A stretch of DNA of 64,000 nucleotides. It comes from Pseudoips prasinana. Lineage: Eukaryota; Arthropoda; Insecta; Lepidoptera; Nolidae. The notes beneath the pieces are model-generated. The model saw only the letters and a list, made by a program, of their open reading frames with translations. It had not been told where the DNA came from and searched no databases. The DNA lies in contig OX621237.1 in assembly GCA_951640165.1 (NCBI GenBank), positions 2,976,001 through 3,040,000 on the forward strand, read 5' to 3'. Position numbers and translations under genes: made by a program. Within the stretch, counting starts at the first letter, position 1. Each line of letters begins with the position of its first letter. Positions 10,246 through 20,132 of the stretch are shown in pieces.

Positions 10246-10460
10246 CAAAGCAAACAAAATCTTCTTGACAATAACTTAATACAAGCTAGCTAAATGTCAC
10301 TACCATTATAAAATAAATTGTATAAATGTTTTAACATTCCGTGTACCTAAATATATGTAATATGTAACTAGAAATAATAACTGTATTACTACAAACATGT
10401 TCTGACTATTTACACGCGCTTTTTTAAAGTCTACTATAATTAAAAGCTTTTTTATTTTAT
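10246..10460 (-). repeat. Rep-H copy, truncated
   Basis: The reverse complement begins AAAAAGCTTTTAATTATAGT and runs through AAAAAAGCGCGTGTAAATAG, AACATGTTTGTAGTAATACA and TTTAGGTACACGGAATGTTA to TAAGTTATTGTCAAGAAGAT. The same unit occurs at 28557, 38275 and 63548. It is non-coding. Confidence 0.8.
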
Positions 10461-10494
10461 TTAAAGGTCGCCCCATCCTCTAAGGAATATTCAT

Positions 10495-10630
10495 ATTATA
10501 GATAAATTACACCCAGACAACAAATAATCGTGCATATCCCACAAAGAATTGTCCTGGGCGGGGATCAAACCTACGACCTCCGGATTAGCAGTCAGGGTGG
10601 TTAGCAGTCACCACTAGACCAGCAGATCAG
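10495..10630 (-). mobile_element. SINE-D head and core
   Basis: The minus strand gives CTGGTCTAGTGGTGACTGCT, a B box GGTTTGATCCC, and the shared core TGTCTGGGTGTAATTTATCT. The 3' body is missing. Confidence 0.75.
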
Positions 10631-10844
10631 TATGGAGACGAAATATTCCCATAAGGAACGCCCACAAACAATGAGCAAACAAATTTACGATAAAACACAT
10701 GTTCCACTCAAACCTGAGACACACCCATTCACGATGGGCGGAATTTTCCACCCACCACTACATGGTAGTAAAATACGCATTACGACAAAGCGTTGGATGT
10801 GTTCCGGCCACTACGTGTAGTGAAAAATATATGCTACTAATATT

Positions 10845-11152
10845 ATAAACTAGTCGTGCCCAGCGGTTTTACCTCAGATAAACTTTATAAATTATAGCCT
10901 ATGTGTTATTCGGATATATAACGTATATTACTACATTTTTTTGTCAAAATCCATTCGGTAGTTTTTGCGTGAAAGAGTAACAACTTTTGCATTTGTAATA
11001 AATCATAGAATGCGAAAGTTTGTGAGTACGGATGTCTGGATGATTTTAACTCTTTCATGCAATATCTACGAAAAAGATTTTGTTCTCCGAATAACACATA
11101 GGCTATAATTTATGAAATTTAACGAGGGTAAAACCGCGGGGCGCGACTATAT
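10845..11152. repeat. Two convergent Rep-K copies
   Basis: A plus-strand Rep-K (ACTAGTCGTGCCCAGCGGTT at 10848, then TATAGCCTATGTGTTATTCG) runs into a minus-strand Rep-K whose head is at 11150. Both carry the TAGCCTATGTGTTATTCGGA variant, so the pair forms an imperfect inverted repeat of about 150 bp per arm, joined at their 3' ends near 11000. Confidence 0.75.
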
Positions 11153-11183
11153 TATAATATTGATTAGTAGGATATATTTTCGA

Positions 11184-11346
11184 ACATTCTCTGACCAAAT
11201 CGGAGACGTTCTCAAGAAAGGGCAGGTCAGAAGTACCCTAAACCGGCGAGCATGAATAAAGAATATAATGACAGTAATCGAGGCAAAAGACGTGTGCAAA
11301 GATCGTGACAAATGGAAATCCGTTGTCTCTGCCTACCCCTCTGGGA
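11184..11346 (+). pseudogene. LINE C-terminal fragment, near-copy of 48024-48187
   Basis: Encodes the SDQIGDVLKKGQVRSTLNRR segment with an in-frame stop (CGAGCATGAATAAAG), followed by a stretch ending VVSAYPSG. It differs from the copy at 48024-48187 at only about four positions. It is bounded left and right by near-identical Rep-K head fragments (TTTAACGAGGGTAAAACCGC at 11118 and TTTAACGAGGGTGAAACCGC at 11348). It lacks the 3' UTR expected of a normal LINE insertion. Confidence 0.7.
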
Positions 11347-11385
11347 GTTTAACGAGGGTGAAACCGCGGGGCGCGTCTAGTAATC
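11347..11385 (-). repeat. Rep-K head fragment
   Basis: On the minus strand it reads CTAGACGCGCCCCGCGGTTT followed by CACCCTCGTTAAAC, the first 40 nt of Rep-K. It duplicates the element end at 11118-11150. Confidence 0.7.
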
Positions 11386-11535
11386 TCATAAATTGTTTGT
11401 TATCATCGTAAGCAAATTCTTAGTAGCTTAGTACGAACTTGGAGCATGCTTATAAAGACTACTGCCTCGTTGGTCTATTGTTCGACCACAGTAAGGTCCT
11501 GGGTGCAAATCCCGGATCGAGCCAAAAAGTTGGTT

Positions 11536-11875
11536 CTACTGCACGTGTGGCGCAGCAGTTAAGTCTGTGGCCTTGCTACTTCGTGTCCCGAGTTCCACAC
11601 AGAACAACTATTTCTGTGACCCATAGGTAGTTGGTTGAGTCTGGCTGTACTTTGTGTCCGCTAATTTTATATTTTTAAAGTACAGACGACAGCACATCGA
11701 GCTTCCCCAATCTGTCAAATTTCTTTTATAGATTTTCAACTTTATCACAACAGCATAAGGTTCACTTTCAATTGGGGAAATTTGACAGATTGGGGTAACT
11801 TGATGTGCTGGCGTCTGTACCCACAGGCACAGGGATTTATTTACAAAATGCGCGCGTTGTCTTAAAAAAAATAAT
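11536..11875 (+). mobile_element. SINE-C copy interrupted by MITE-1
   Basis: Starts CTGCACGTGTGGCGCAGCAG (A box), with a B-box-like CGAGTTCCACAC and the shared core (GAGTCTGGCTGTACTTTGTG). It resumes at 11820 with CCACAGGCACAGGGATTTAT and ends GCGTTGTCTTAAAAAAAA. The 3' terminus matches the copies at 45546 and 50820. It lies inside SINE-B. Confidence 0.85.
11683..11817. mobile_element. MITE-1, TA-target inverted-repeat element
   Basis: A 135-bp element with terminal inverted repeats of about 40 bp (left CAGACGACAGCACATCGAGC, right end GATGTGCTGGCGTCTG), flanked by TA on both sides (11681-11682 and 11818-11819). The empty site is visible in SINE-C at 45546, where AAAGTACCC is continuous. The TA target and no coding capacity indicate a non-autonomous Tc1/mariner-type MITE. 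Other copies are at 24137 and 57411. Confidence 0.92.
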
Positions 11876-11965
11876 AAATTACAAATATTTCTGGTAAAAT
11901 AATTTCTCCGTATCAGCCCGAAGTCTTGGAAGTAGGCGGTATCACACCCCGTGTCTCTCAAAACA

Positions 11966-12639
11966 GGTTTTCATATGTAAATTGCCCTGAACATTAAAAG
12001 ATAATAATGAAAACTAGTGCTAATAGTTTCAGAAGATGGCCAAGATTTTTTTTTCTGTGATATTTCAGACACTGTACTAGTCCTTACAGAAATAACAAAA
12101 GAGGTAGGCAAGTAAGGTAGTTCATATTCCTATGAGTTTTGGCGGAAATTCGGAAAGAGATGCGGCGAGCATTGTTTCATTTTCTAAAACTGGTAAAAGA
12201 GTAGTAGTTGTAGAGTTTTTATATGTAAACTAGCGGCCCGGTACGATCTTCGCTACGCTTTTAAGTATTAGTACAAATTGTTTCTATATGGGAGTATAGA
12301 AATATGTTGATTTTACACTTTTTCAAGTCTTTTTTTAAATTTTCTCTACGTACAAACCTTCCCAGGACTTCAACGAATAATTCAAGACCAAAATTAGCCA
12401 TATCGGTAAAGGCGTTGTTGAGTTATAACATTACAACGAAAAGTGGCATTGATTTTTATATATATAGATATAGTGGATTTCGTAATCATGTAAGTTTTCA
12501 CAAATCTATGTATGTAATGTCTTGTAGAACTGTGTAATATATGTGTACTGCTCATTTTCTTGTGTGTTGTGCTGAATTAAATGTTTTTCATTTCATTTCC
12601 GTGTGGTTCCCGCTCCAAAAAGAAAAACAGGGCCACCCC
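11966..12639. other. No supported gene; one Rep-K-like fragment
   Basis: 12228-12265 reads AACTAGCGGCCCGGTACGAT followed by CTTCGCTACG, a distant relative of the Rep-K head. The remainder is AT-rich with no recognised gene. Confidence 0.45.
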
Positions 12640-12742
12640 TCAGCAACGATTCGTGTTCTAAGTGTTCCGGGTGGTACACGAACCCACGACGTCTGGGTTA
12701 GTAGGCAGGATCGCTAACCACTAGACCAACAGACCAGTCAGC
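12640..12742 (-). mobile_element. SINE-D head fragment
   Basis: The minus strand gives CTGGTCTGTTGGTCTAGTGG (A box) and GTGGGTTCGTGTACCACC (B-box region). The core and 3' body are missing. Confidence 0.7.
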
Positions 12743-13631
12743 AATCCTTCATAACAATATGCATATTACAATATCTACTGTCACAGATTTGGTTTCGATT
12801 ACAATCACATTTTATCAATCTATAAACGCACCATAATGAAACCGAATTGCCTCAGTTAAACTAACCCAAGACATTCCTGAACAAACAATTAAGACTGATA
12901 CACCAACATTTGCAGACGATCGTTTGCATTACTATAAAATTATCGTTTATAAATTGGCAACCCAGAGTCTAGCAACAGTGGCAACACTCAAACGACACGT
13001 ACACAGACAATTCATTGAAAAATTATGACTAAACTAATCGACCTCGAAAATTTACAAAAATGGAGATATTTAAAGGAACAGATGCTTGTTATAAAATTGT
13101 TTCTTATGACGATGAAATTCAAAAGTTTTCAAACATAACCTAAAAAGCTTCTCTGAGATAAGTTGAAATATTTAATTGAATTCCTCACCCTTCGGAGTTT
13201 ATACCGAGGCCGCCGCCTGAAGTGGTCCATCGTGGGTTTAGCCTTCGTCATAAATCGCACACTTCACTGTATACCATCACTATTATATTATATTATCACT
13301 ATCACTAAACTTACACACATTATAATATTGTTGTTGAACGCGGGCGCAAGTGCTAGTTGGCTGCGCGCTAAAAATAATGACTGGTATTATGAGAGCTAAC
13401 ACATGGCGGGCCGACAACTTCGGATGTGTGCTGTACATTGCTGAGTATATCTGCACGTTTAGCAACGATTGCCAAGTTTAGATTTCCTGGTAATTACTGG
13501 CCATAACTGGGCTTTAAGCCATCTATACGCATGAAGACTATTTTAGCGTATTTTTAAACTTCAATTTATATAGAAGTATAAGTTAGATAGTTGGCCTTGT
13601 GATTTCTGGCCTAGAAAGAATATAATTTCAT
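12743..13631. other. No supported gene
   Basis: Short frames in several phases; none has a recognisable domain. The frame at 13163-13399 contains no motif. Confidence 0.45.
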
Positions 13632-14102
13632 TTGTTTCATTTGAAGTGCGTACGAGACTTTCTTAAGATCAAATGGTCGGACCGGGTTCGAAATACAGAA
13701 GTGCTCCGACGCGCAAATGTCTACGGCATAGCAGCGTACCTAATGCGGGTACAGCTCCGACGGTGTGGTCATCTCTCAAGAATGGCTGATGTAAGGGTGG
13801 CTAAACGCATCTTCTACTGTGAACTCCAGAACGGCAGGCGGAAATAGGGCGGCCAGTTCTTACGATACAAAGATGTTCAGAAGAGACACATGAAGAGGTG
13901 CATTATTAATCCACTGAAATGGGTGGAAAAGGCTAGTCGCCGCCCTGAGTGGAGGCGCTTGTTAAACGAAAAGGTTCATGACTTTGAAGAGCAGAGAAAA
14001 TCCGAGCTGGATGCGAAACGCGATGCTCTTAAGACTAAACCTGTGCGTGAATTCACTCAGATGCCAGCGAATAACAAATTAAAATACAAGGACCAAAAAT
14101 AA
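13632..14102 (+). pseudogene. LINE ORF2 C-terminal domain with one in-frame stop
   Basis: A single frame runs from 13632 to the TAA at 14100-14102, broken only by TAG at 13845-13847. It carries the pattern seen at the C-terminus of many RTE/CR1-type reverse transcriptases: [20 protein letters not shown], then [50 protein letters not shown] and a lysine/arginine-rich end (FEEQRKSELDAKRDALKTKP). The RT core itself is absent, so the copy is 5'-truncated. No terminal repeat is evident downstream, so the exact clade is uncertain. Confidence 0.75.
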
Positions 14103-14715
14103 CAAAATAAAACATCTAAGCAAAAGGAATGAAAAGAGGAGCACCAGCCCAGAGTTTATTTCTGGCTTCTCTGGGTCGTCCATCAATGATGCTAGAGAAA
14201 GCCGCAGGTTAGCAAGGACAGGATCCTCGCCGCGGCGCCGGCGAGGACCGCGTTGGCCTCCATACCTCTAAACTGTCATCCCGTGTCTGTAGTTCTTACC
14301 AGTGATCATTCAGTGCCATTGTCAGTTTACTTTGTCCAACCCCCAGAAACTTGGTCCGAGATCCATAAATATACTTACCCTCAGTTGTCTGGCCATTTAC
14401 TCGGTGTCTTCAAATTAACATCAGTATTTCGTGTTTTTTTTATTTAACTCCCTGACACGGCTATCCCAAGAGTCTACAGCAAGGGGCCCTTCAAAAATGC
14501 AGTGGTAAAGTAAGGAATTCTAAAATCCTTCTGGTGATGCAAGCATCCATAAGCTACAGTGACCACTTACTATCAGGCGGGCCGTATATGTGTTGCTGGA
14601 TTAGATGTATAAAAAATACATTTTATGGTACATTATTGGCCGTACTGTGCTACAGTTTAGTAGGTCAAAAAATCATACCACCGAAAAATATTATAAAATT
14701 AAAAGTATTTTTATT
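14103..14715. other. No supported gene; one repeat fragment
   Basis: 14555-14600 (GTGACCACTTACTATCAGGC) resembles the fragment at 57100-57160. There is a GC-rich patch at 14222-14260 (CTCGCCGCGGCGCCGGCGAG, itself palindromic). Nothing else recognised. Confidence 0.4.
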
Positions 14716-14723
14716 CTTTCAAT
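14716..14723. repeat. 8-bp target-site duplication, left
   Basis: CTTTCAAT immediately precedes the CAGGGACCG terminus and is repeated exactly at 20125-20132. Confidence 0.8.
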
Positions 14724-15224
14724 CAGGGACCGGACAACCCCGCTTCTGAGTTAAGCCGTTTGATAGGGTAACCCGTTCATTGGGTAACTCGTATCGCAGT
14801 GTTACCCTTTGATTGACTTACAGCCTCAAAACCCAGTGAAAGGGTTAACACGTTTTTTATGGTAACCCCGGGAAGGGGTTAACCCCTTCAATGACTTAAG
14901 CCCTTGAATAGCTTACCTTCTTGAAATGGTTTTATTCGAGTTAACCTGAATTACCCAATCAACTTAGCAGCGTGTAGATGCGAGTAGGTATACTCGCACC
15001 CGTGCGGTGCCTCATTGCCTAACTACTTTTAGGTAGGTACAACAAATTTGTCAAACGAACGACTTTTTATATTTTAAATTTGAAAGTTTAGTGACGACAA
15101 ATAGTCGAGCTAATAATTAACGTGTTATTTAAAGAACTGACTTACTTTAATCTTAATTTTGTGACAATCTGTATGATGTGATTATATTTTGTAAAATAAT
15201 TATTATAATATTTTTCTGTGTGGT

Positions 15225-15465
15225 GATGGCATAGGATATCATCACCCCATTTTATCACGTAGGGGGCGCAGAAATCGACCGAGGGTATACCTACCAGAGA
15301 ACCGGCAGCAGAGTTTATCTATGAACTATGACCATCAAACTTTCTTTCGCCAACCCGTCTGCCAAGCTATGGGGCTCTGGGGGTCTGCCAAGCTCCCATT
15401 CTTTGGGGAGGCTTTTGTCCAGCAGTGGACGTACTTTGGCTGACATGACGACGATGAAATAATTG
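15225..15465 (+). mobile_element. Rep-R, RTE-type 3'-end repeat
   Basis: Starts GATATCATCACCCCATTTTA, contains GAACTATGACCATCAAACTT and CGCCAACCCGTCTGCCAAGC, and ends TTTTGTCCAGCAGTGGACGT with (GAC/GAT)n. The same unit is at 23640-23850 (+) and 45340-45500 (-). The CCAGCAGTGGACG tail is typical of RTE LINE 3' ends. Confidence 0.75.
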
Positions 15466-15469
15466 ACGG

Positions 15470-15725
15470 GCGTGTTGGCATGGTTGGCAAATGCTTGCTT
15501 TTCACGCCGGAGCTCGTGGGTTCGATTCTATTTAGGACAGATATTGGTGTGCATGAACATGTCTGTTTGTCCTGAGTCTGGGTGTAATTATCTATATAAC
15601 TATGTAGTCACAAAAGAAAAGTAGTATATGTAATATATCAGTTATCTGGTTTCCATAGTACAATCTCTGCTTAGTTTGGGATCAGATGGCCGTGTATAAA
15701 TAATGTCCCTGGATATTATTATTAT
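15470..15725 (+). mobile_element. SINE-E copy
   Basis: The tRNA-like head (GTTGGCATGGTTGGCAAATG) has a B box GGGTTCGATTCTA, then the shared core TCCTGAGTCTGGGTGTAATT, the body TTTCCATAGTACAATCTCTG and a (ATT)n tail after GTCCCTGG. It is full length. Other copies are at 28200, 32610 and 54985. Confidence 0.88.
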
Positions 15726-15974
15726 TTAAATTATTGTATAAAATGAACGGATATATTATGGATATTCTAAAACATCATTGACGTGACTAAAATGTTCATT
15801 ATCTTCTGTGTATCTAGGTTCTGTGGCCTCATTAAATGGCTTAAGGCAACTGCCTGTTTTTTTGTGCCAAGAAGTCGTATGAAAAAATTTCAAACTGGCT
15901 ATCTCATATATCTTTTACAGAAACTAATGGCCTTAGAATTTGACAAATGGATGACAATCTAGTAGGACAATCAA

Positions 15975-16572
15975 TTATACGGCTTCCGTAGCCAAATGGC
16001 AAAAACGGAACCCTTATAGATTCGTCATGTCTGTCTGTCTGTCCGTCCGTATGTCACAGCCACTTTTTTCCAAAACTATAAGAGCTGTACTGTTGAAACT
16101 TGGTAGATGTATTCTGTGAACCGCATTAAGATTTTCTCACAAAAATAGAAAAAGAACAATAATTTTGGGGGTTCCCCAAAAGAACATACATAGAACTGAT
16201 GCTAATTGTTTTTTCATCGTACCCGTAATTGTTGGTGATCTATGGATAGGTCAAAAATGATATTGAGGTTTCTAATATCATATTTTTCTTAACTGAATAG
16301 TTTGAGCAAGAGTCACTTCCAAAGTAGTAAAATGTATGCCCCCCCCCCCTGTTACTTCTAAAATAGGAAAATGATAAAACTGAAAAAAATATATGATGTA
16401 CATTACCATGCAAACTTCCACTGAAAATTGGTTTGATCGAAATCTAGTAAGTAGATTTTTTTAAGACGTCCTAAATCGTAAACCGCAATTTACCTTTCAT
16501 TTAATCAACTAAAATACTTGCTGCTATGGAACCCTTCATGGGCGAGTCCGACTCGCACTTGACCTGTTTTTC
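15975..16572. repeat. Rep-P copy
   Basis: Starts near ACGGCTTCCGTAGCCAAATG and CGGAACCCTTATAGATTCGT, contains CTGTCTGTCTGTCTGTCCGT, and ends GGAACCCTTCATGGGCGAGT followed by CCGACTCGCACTTGACCTGTTTTT. This pair of ends marks a repeat I know to be abundant in Lepidoptera; I am not certain of its class. A shorter copy is at 46995-47165. Confidence 0.75.
16338..16349. repeat. Poly-C tract
   Basis: A run of twelve C within Rep-P; likely length-variable and error-prone in sequencing. Confidence 0.9.
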
Positions 16573-17004
16573 TAAATATTGAGATGTTATAACGTTTTTC
16601 GATAAAAAGAAGGTTACCGCCGCTCTTGCAAGTAAATTGCAAGTTATTAGCTTTAACAGCGTGTTAATTTCTGATTACATTAATAAAGATATGGACGTTT
16701 GTATTAATAGTTATAGTATTTACATATCTCTCAGTCACCAACATTTTAGTCTTCGATCATACCAATTCAATCAATATTTTTTATTATTCTAGAGCAATGA
16801 GCTGCCAACAATCTTGTATTTTTTTTATAATAACTGCCATTGTTACTAGTGATTGAAAAATAATTCAACACCTCTCAAACTTAATCTTTTAGGAAAACGC
16901 CTGATTGTTGTTTTAAAATTTTCCAAACAGCTAAATTTCTAACTGACTAACTTGGCCTTGTCTGAAATATTGTAACTTAATGCCTAAAGACCTTTTAAGA
17001 TTAG

Positions 17005-19260
17005 ATTAGCGTGGTTCTTAAACAATTTAAGAACAATAAGGCTCCTGTTGATAACAGAGTTACAATAGAGCTTTTAAGGCGGATGGTATACCAATCCTAC
17101 GATCTTTTCAGAAGTTATTTAACTTCGTCATACTAAAAGGTCAAACGTCACAAGGATGGCACATATTGGTGTGGTAGTGCTTTCTTCAATAAGGGCGATA
17201 AAACCCTTTGAAAAAATAACAGACCCATCACGTTACTGAGCCATGTTTACAAGTTGTTTTCGAGAGTCATTACGAATCGTCTCACGCACAGGTTTGACGT
17301 CAACCACCCTCCTGAACAAGCCGGTCGCTGAAAATGCTTTAGTACCATATACCACGTCATACATACGCAGCGGCAAGTTATTCAGAAGACCGTGGATATA
17401 TCCAGCCATTATGCTTAGCGTTTGATTGAATCTAAACCTGGATGTACTGTGATCTTTCCAAAATTCCAAATTAACTACCGGTATGTCAAGGTGTTAAAGT
17501 GTTTGTTTGAGAACTCGCAACCTATACGATTGGAGCGAGGCGTGAGACAGGGGGATATAACATCTCCATCTCTAGAACTATTCATCGCTGCATTGGAAGA
17601 TGTCTTTAAGCTCCTGGACTGAAAGGCTTTGGCATCAATCTCAATGGCGAATACATCCCTCACCTTCGTAATCATGGCTGAAACATTGAAATACCTCGGT
17701 ACAATGCTCGAAGACTTCAGAAGGGTCTCTCTACTAGTGGTTCTCAAAATGAACATGGATAAGACGAATATCATGTTGAACATTCAGGTTGCACCCATTC
17801 CAGTTAAGGTAAGGGACTCTGCACTCGAGGTTGTGGAGAGCTATATCTATACCTAGGACAGACCACCCCACTAGAGAGGCGGTCCAACGCGGTGGTTTTC
17901 ACCGAAATCTGCGTGCGCAAAGAGAAAGGGAGGGCGCCAGAAGAAACGTTCATTGAGTACCGACGGGATGACTACCGGCACGAATTAGTGCACTGGCGCG
18001 CACGGCTAGAGTTACGCCTAAACGCGCGCCAGCGTGCCGTCGGTTCCACCCTACCTCACCTCAAGGCCTGGGTGGAAAGGAGTCTGCCCAACACACTCTC
18101 GCTGAGTGCCCGGCCCGGGTGGCCAAAAGGCGACTCAAGATCTCAATCGGACGGGATCTGTCGCTGCCGGCAATCGTAGGGGCAATGCTGGTGGGTCACT
18201 CTTCTAAATGGCACGCCGTGGTCTCCTTTTATGAGGCAGTCATGTTCCAAAAGGAAGCCGCCGAGCGCGAACGGGAACGAGATCGCAGACGGAGGAGGCG
18301 TCGGGGTGGCGGCTGCAACCGGTAGCCCAACTCCCCCTCGGAGCCGCGGTGGCAGTAAGAGAAGTCAATGTTACCAGCTAAAAGAAGACAGCGATCTTTT
18401 TATGGCGCAGTCGCTGTGCCGGACTGGCAGAAGTCGGCAAATAGCGAGGACAATCCAGAGCCCTCTCAGGGTAAGTACGTGTGGGACCATCATACCATCT
18501 GGAACTTTTCGCATAAGGGGTGCACCGGAGCAACATACCCGCGTTCCCGCGGCTCCCCCATCAGGCGCCAAGAGAAGCCCACGGCAGGTAAGTTTAGTCG
18601 GTGCGAGTCTGACGCATCCATCCGTAAACATTTTTGCGGGTGGCATACGTAGGCATTCGACCTGCCTTATCAAAAAAAAGGTAAGAGGTCCACTTCAAGT
18701 AGGAGGTCAATTGTAGAATCTAACTTGCCTGGGCAGCGTTCGGAAAGCTAAGCTTCTGGTCCCAAATACCAATCAAAAGTCTTCGATTAGTATGTGTTGC
18801 CTCTGATGAATTAGGGAACCAAGACGTAGCCGCTCACTACGGGGCTAATAAAACGGCTCATGGTCACCCAAAGAGCAATGGAGTACGCCATGTTCGGAGT
18901 TTCCCTCCGAGATCAAATCACAAATCTCAGGATCCAACCAAGAGAGGCAAATCATAAAAACCGACATAGCTTGAATAATTGCCAAGCAAACGTGGCGGTG
19001 GGCAGGGTACATAGCTTGCAGAATCTACGGCCGCTGGGGCAGAAAGTTTCTCAAGTGGCGACCATGAACCGGAAAACGCAGCGTGGGGCCCCCAACAAGA
19101 TGGACCGATGATCTTGCGAGGGTCGATGACAGCCGCTGGATGCGGGCAAGGCAGGATCTGCAGTTGTGGAGTATCTTTGGGAAGCAATGGACTTTGCCCA
19201 GCAGAACCTTCGGCTGATATGATGATAATGGTGATGGTTATGATGATGATGCATCTATTC
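17005..19260 (+). pseudogene. RTE-type LINE, decayed, interrupted by an R1-clade fragment
   Basis: Reverse-transcriptase motifs can be followed across several frames. FKNNKAP and VTIELL occur near 17020-17070 and NRPITLLSHVYKLFSRVITN at 17215-17275. RLERGVRQGDITSPSLELFI is at 17530-17590, with MASISMANTSLTFVIMAETL at 17629. SALEVVESYIYT sits near 17825, LAWAAFGKLS at 18728, and QRAMEYAMFGVSLRDQI at 18870-18920. DGRWGRKFLKW and RWTDDLARVDDSRWMRA lie near 19030-19140. The 3' end is (ATG/GAT)n. The order is that of an RTE/BovB-like ORF2; frameshifts and stops are numerous. Positions of about 17880-18681 belong to a different element inserted between the palm and the C-terminus. Confidence 0.85.
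17880..18681 (+). mobile_element. R1-clade LINE, 5'-truncated, inside the RTE element
   Basis: Contains WRARLELRLNARQRAVGSTL (about 17990-18050) and, in another frame, DLSLPAIVGAMLVGHSSKWH (from about 18152) followed by VVSFYEAVMFQKEAAERERE and an arginine/glycine-rich end closing at about 18325. This acidic-then-basic C-terminus is typical of R1-clade (R1/TRAS/SART-like) ORF2. A 3' UTR follows and the copy ends in A8 (18674-18681), after which RTE sequence resumes (AGGTCCACTTCAAGTAGGAG). Codon usage is GC-rich compared with its surroundings. The left junction is near GAGGCGGTCCAAC. Confidence 0.75.
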
Positions 19261-19336
19261 AATAACGGTGTACGCCACCACGCCTGCACGGTTTAACTTT
19301 AACAGAATGAAAATCAAATTCTTTGTTATAATATAA

Positions 19337-19702
19337 TTATGTCCTCCAAGCCGAATTTCGGCCCCAGCGGCCAGTCTCAATGGAGACTGGCCATGTGAGT
19401 GAGACATACTACAAGTGTGTGTGCAAACACAGGGGCACTATCTATTCCATCACTCTCAAAATCAGATGGGATGACTAGCAGAACGACCGGAAGGTCAGGT
19501 ACAGGATCGACGGCTTTACGTGCTCTCCGAGGCATGAGGCTATAATACCGCCAACTCCCAGACTTCGGGCTGACACTAAGAAATTTTTCTTTTTACGCAA
19601 GAATCAAGAAATTATGACTTTTGGCCCAACCCGGGATTTGAACGCAGGACCTCGTTATCTACGTTTAAAGACGCTACCAGTAGACCAACGAAGCGTAACA
19701 CA
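19337..19702 (-). mobile_element. SINE-B copy
   Basis: The reverse complement runs from the tRNA-like head (GCTTCGTTGGTCTACTGGTA, B box GCGTTCAAATCCCGGGTTGG) through CCCGAAGTCTGGGAGTTGGC to GGCCGAAATTCGGCTTGGAG. Nearly full length; it lies inside the hAT-like unit. Confidence 0.88.
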
Positions 19703-20124
19703 TACTTTAAAAAAAGAACTTCTAAATTGCTTTTACTTAATTCTGTAGTACCTACCGAGTTCCAAATTAAAAGAAATTATGACAATAAACAAGAACAGAC
19801 ACGAAAAATTTTATATTACAATGTTTAGCGACAAGCAAAATTGAACTTTAAAATAATAAATTCCAAATTATTGCGACTAGATGTCACGCGCGGTGGTGTT
19901 TATGCAATTACCAAACCAATTTCGATGCGAAAGAGTGCATATTACAATGTCTTGGCTGGAATGGCTTACCCTGTTACAGTGTTACAGGGTATGAAAGGGT
20001 AACCCTTTCGGAAGCGGTTCATTACACCCGTTCGAAGGTGTAACTCGTATCATAGGGTTTATTTTTTAAGCGCTTAAAAATACCCGTTCAAAAACCCGTT
20101 CAACGAGTATCCGGACGGTCCCTG

Positions 20125-20132
20125 CTTTCAAT
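20125..20132. repeat. 8-bp target-site duplication, right
   Basis: CTTTCAAT follows the GGTCCCTG terminus; an exact match to 14716-14723. Confidence 0.8.

Larger units (their letters stand above)
11458..11965 (+). mobile_element. SINE-B copy interrupted by SINE-C
   Basis: The head at 11458-11533 (ACTGCCTCGTTGGTCTATTG, B box GGTGCAAATCCC, then GAGCCAAAAAGTTGG) and the body at 11885-11965 (TTTCTCCGTATCAGCCCGAA, then AGTAGGCGGTATCACACCCC) are contiguous in intact SINE-B copies such as 39562. A SINE-C of about 340 bp separates them here, so SINE-B is the host and the older element. Confidence 0.8.
14724..20124. mobile_element. hAT-like transposon, non-autonomous, filled with later insertions
   Basis: The left end CAGGGACCGGACAACCCC and the right end (reverse complement CAGGGACCGTCCGGATAC) share a 9-bp inverted repeat and are flanked by the same 8-bp direct repeat CTTTCAAT. 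Eight-base duplications and CAGGG-type termini are typical of hAT elements. Both subterminal regions (14760-14960 and 19975-20110) are dense in GGGTTAAC/ACCCGTTC words and share GTAACTCGTATC in the same orientation (14784 and 20040), like subterminal transposase-binding arrays. No transposase frame is visible. The interior holds Rep-R, SINE-E, Rep-P, an RTE LINE with an R1 insertion, and SINE-B; without them the element would be far shorter. Confidence 0.72.

Noticed and set aside
14760..14960. GGGTTAAC-rich sequence as telomeric repeat
   Set aside because: It is not the insect TTAGG repeat, is irregular, and is better explained as subterminal motifs of the hAT-like unit.
18231..18716. 161-codon frame with arginine/serine-rich sequence
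   Set aside because: It overlaps the R1-clade C-terminus and its 3' UTR in another phase and continues into RTE sequence.
19051..19296. Histidine-rich and methionine-rich frames
   Set aside because: Produced by the (ATG/GAT)n end of the RTE element read on both strands.
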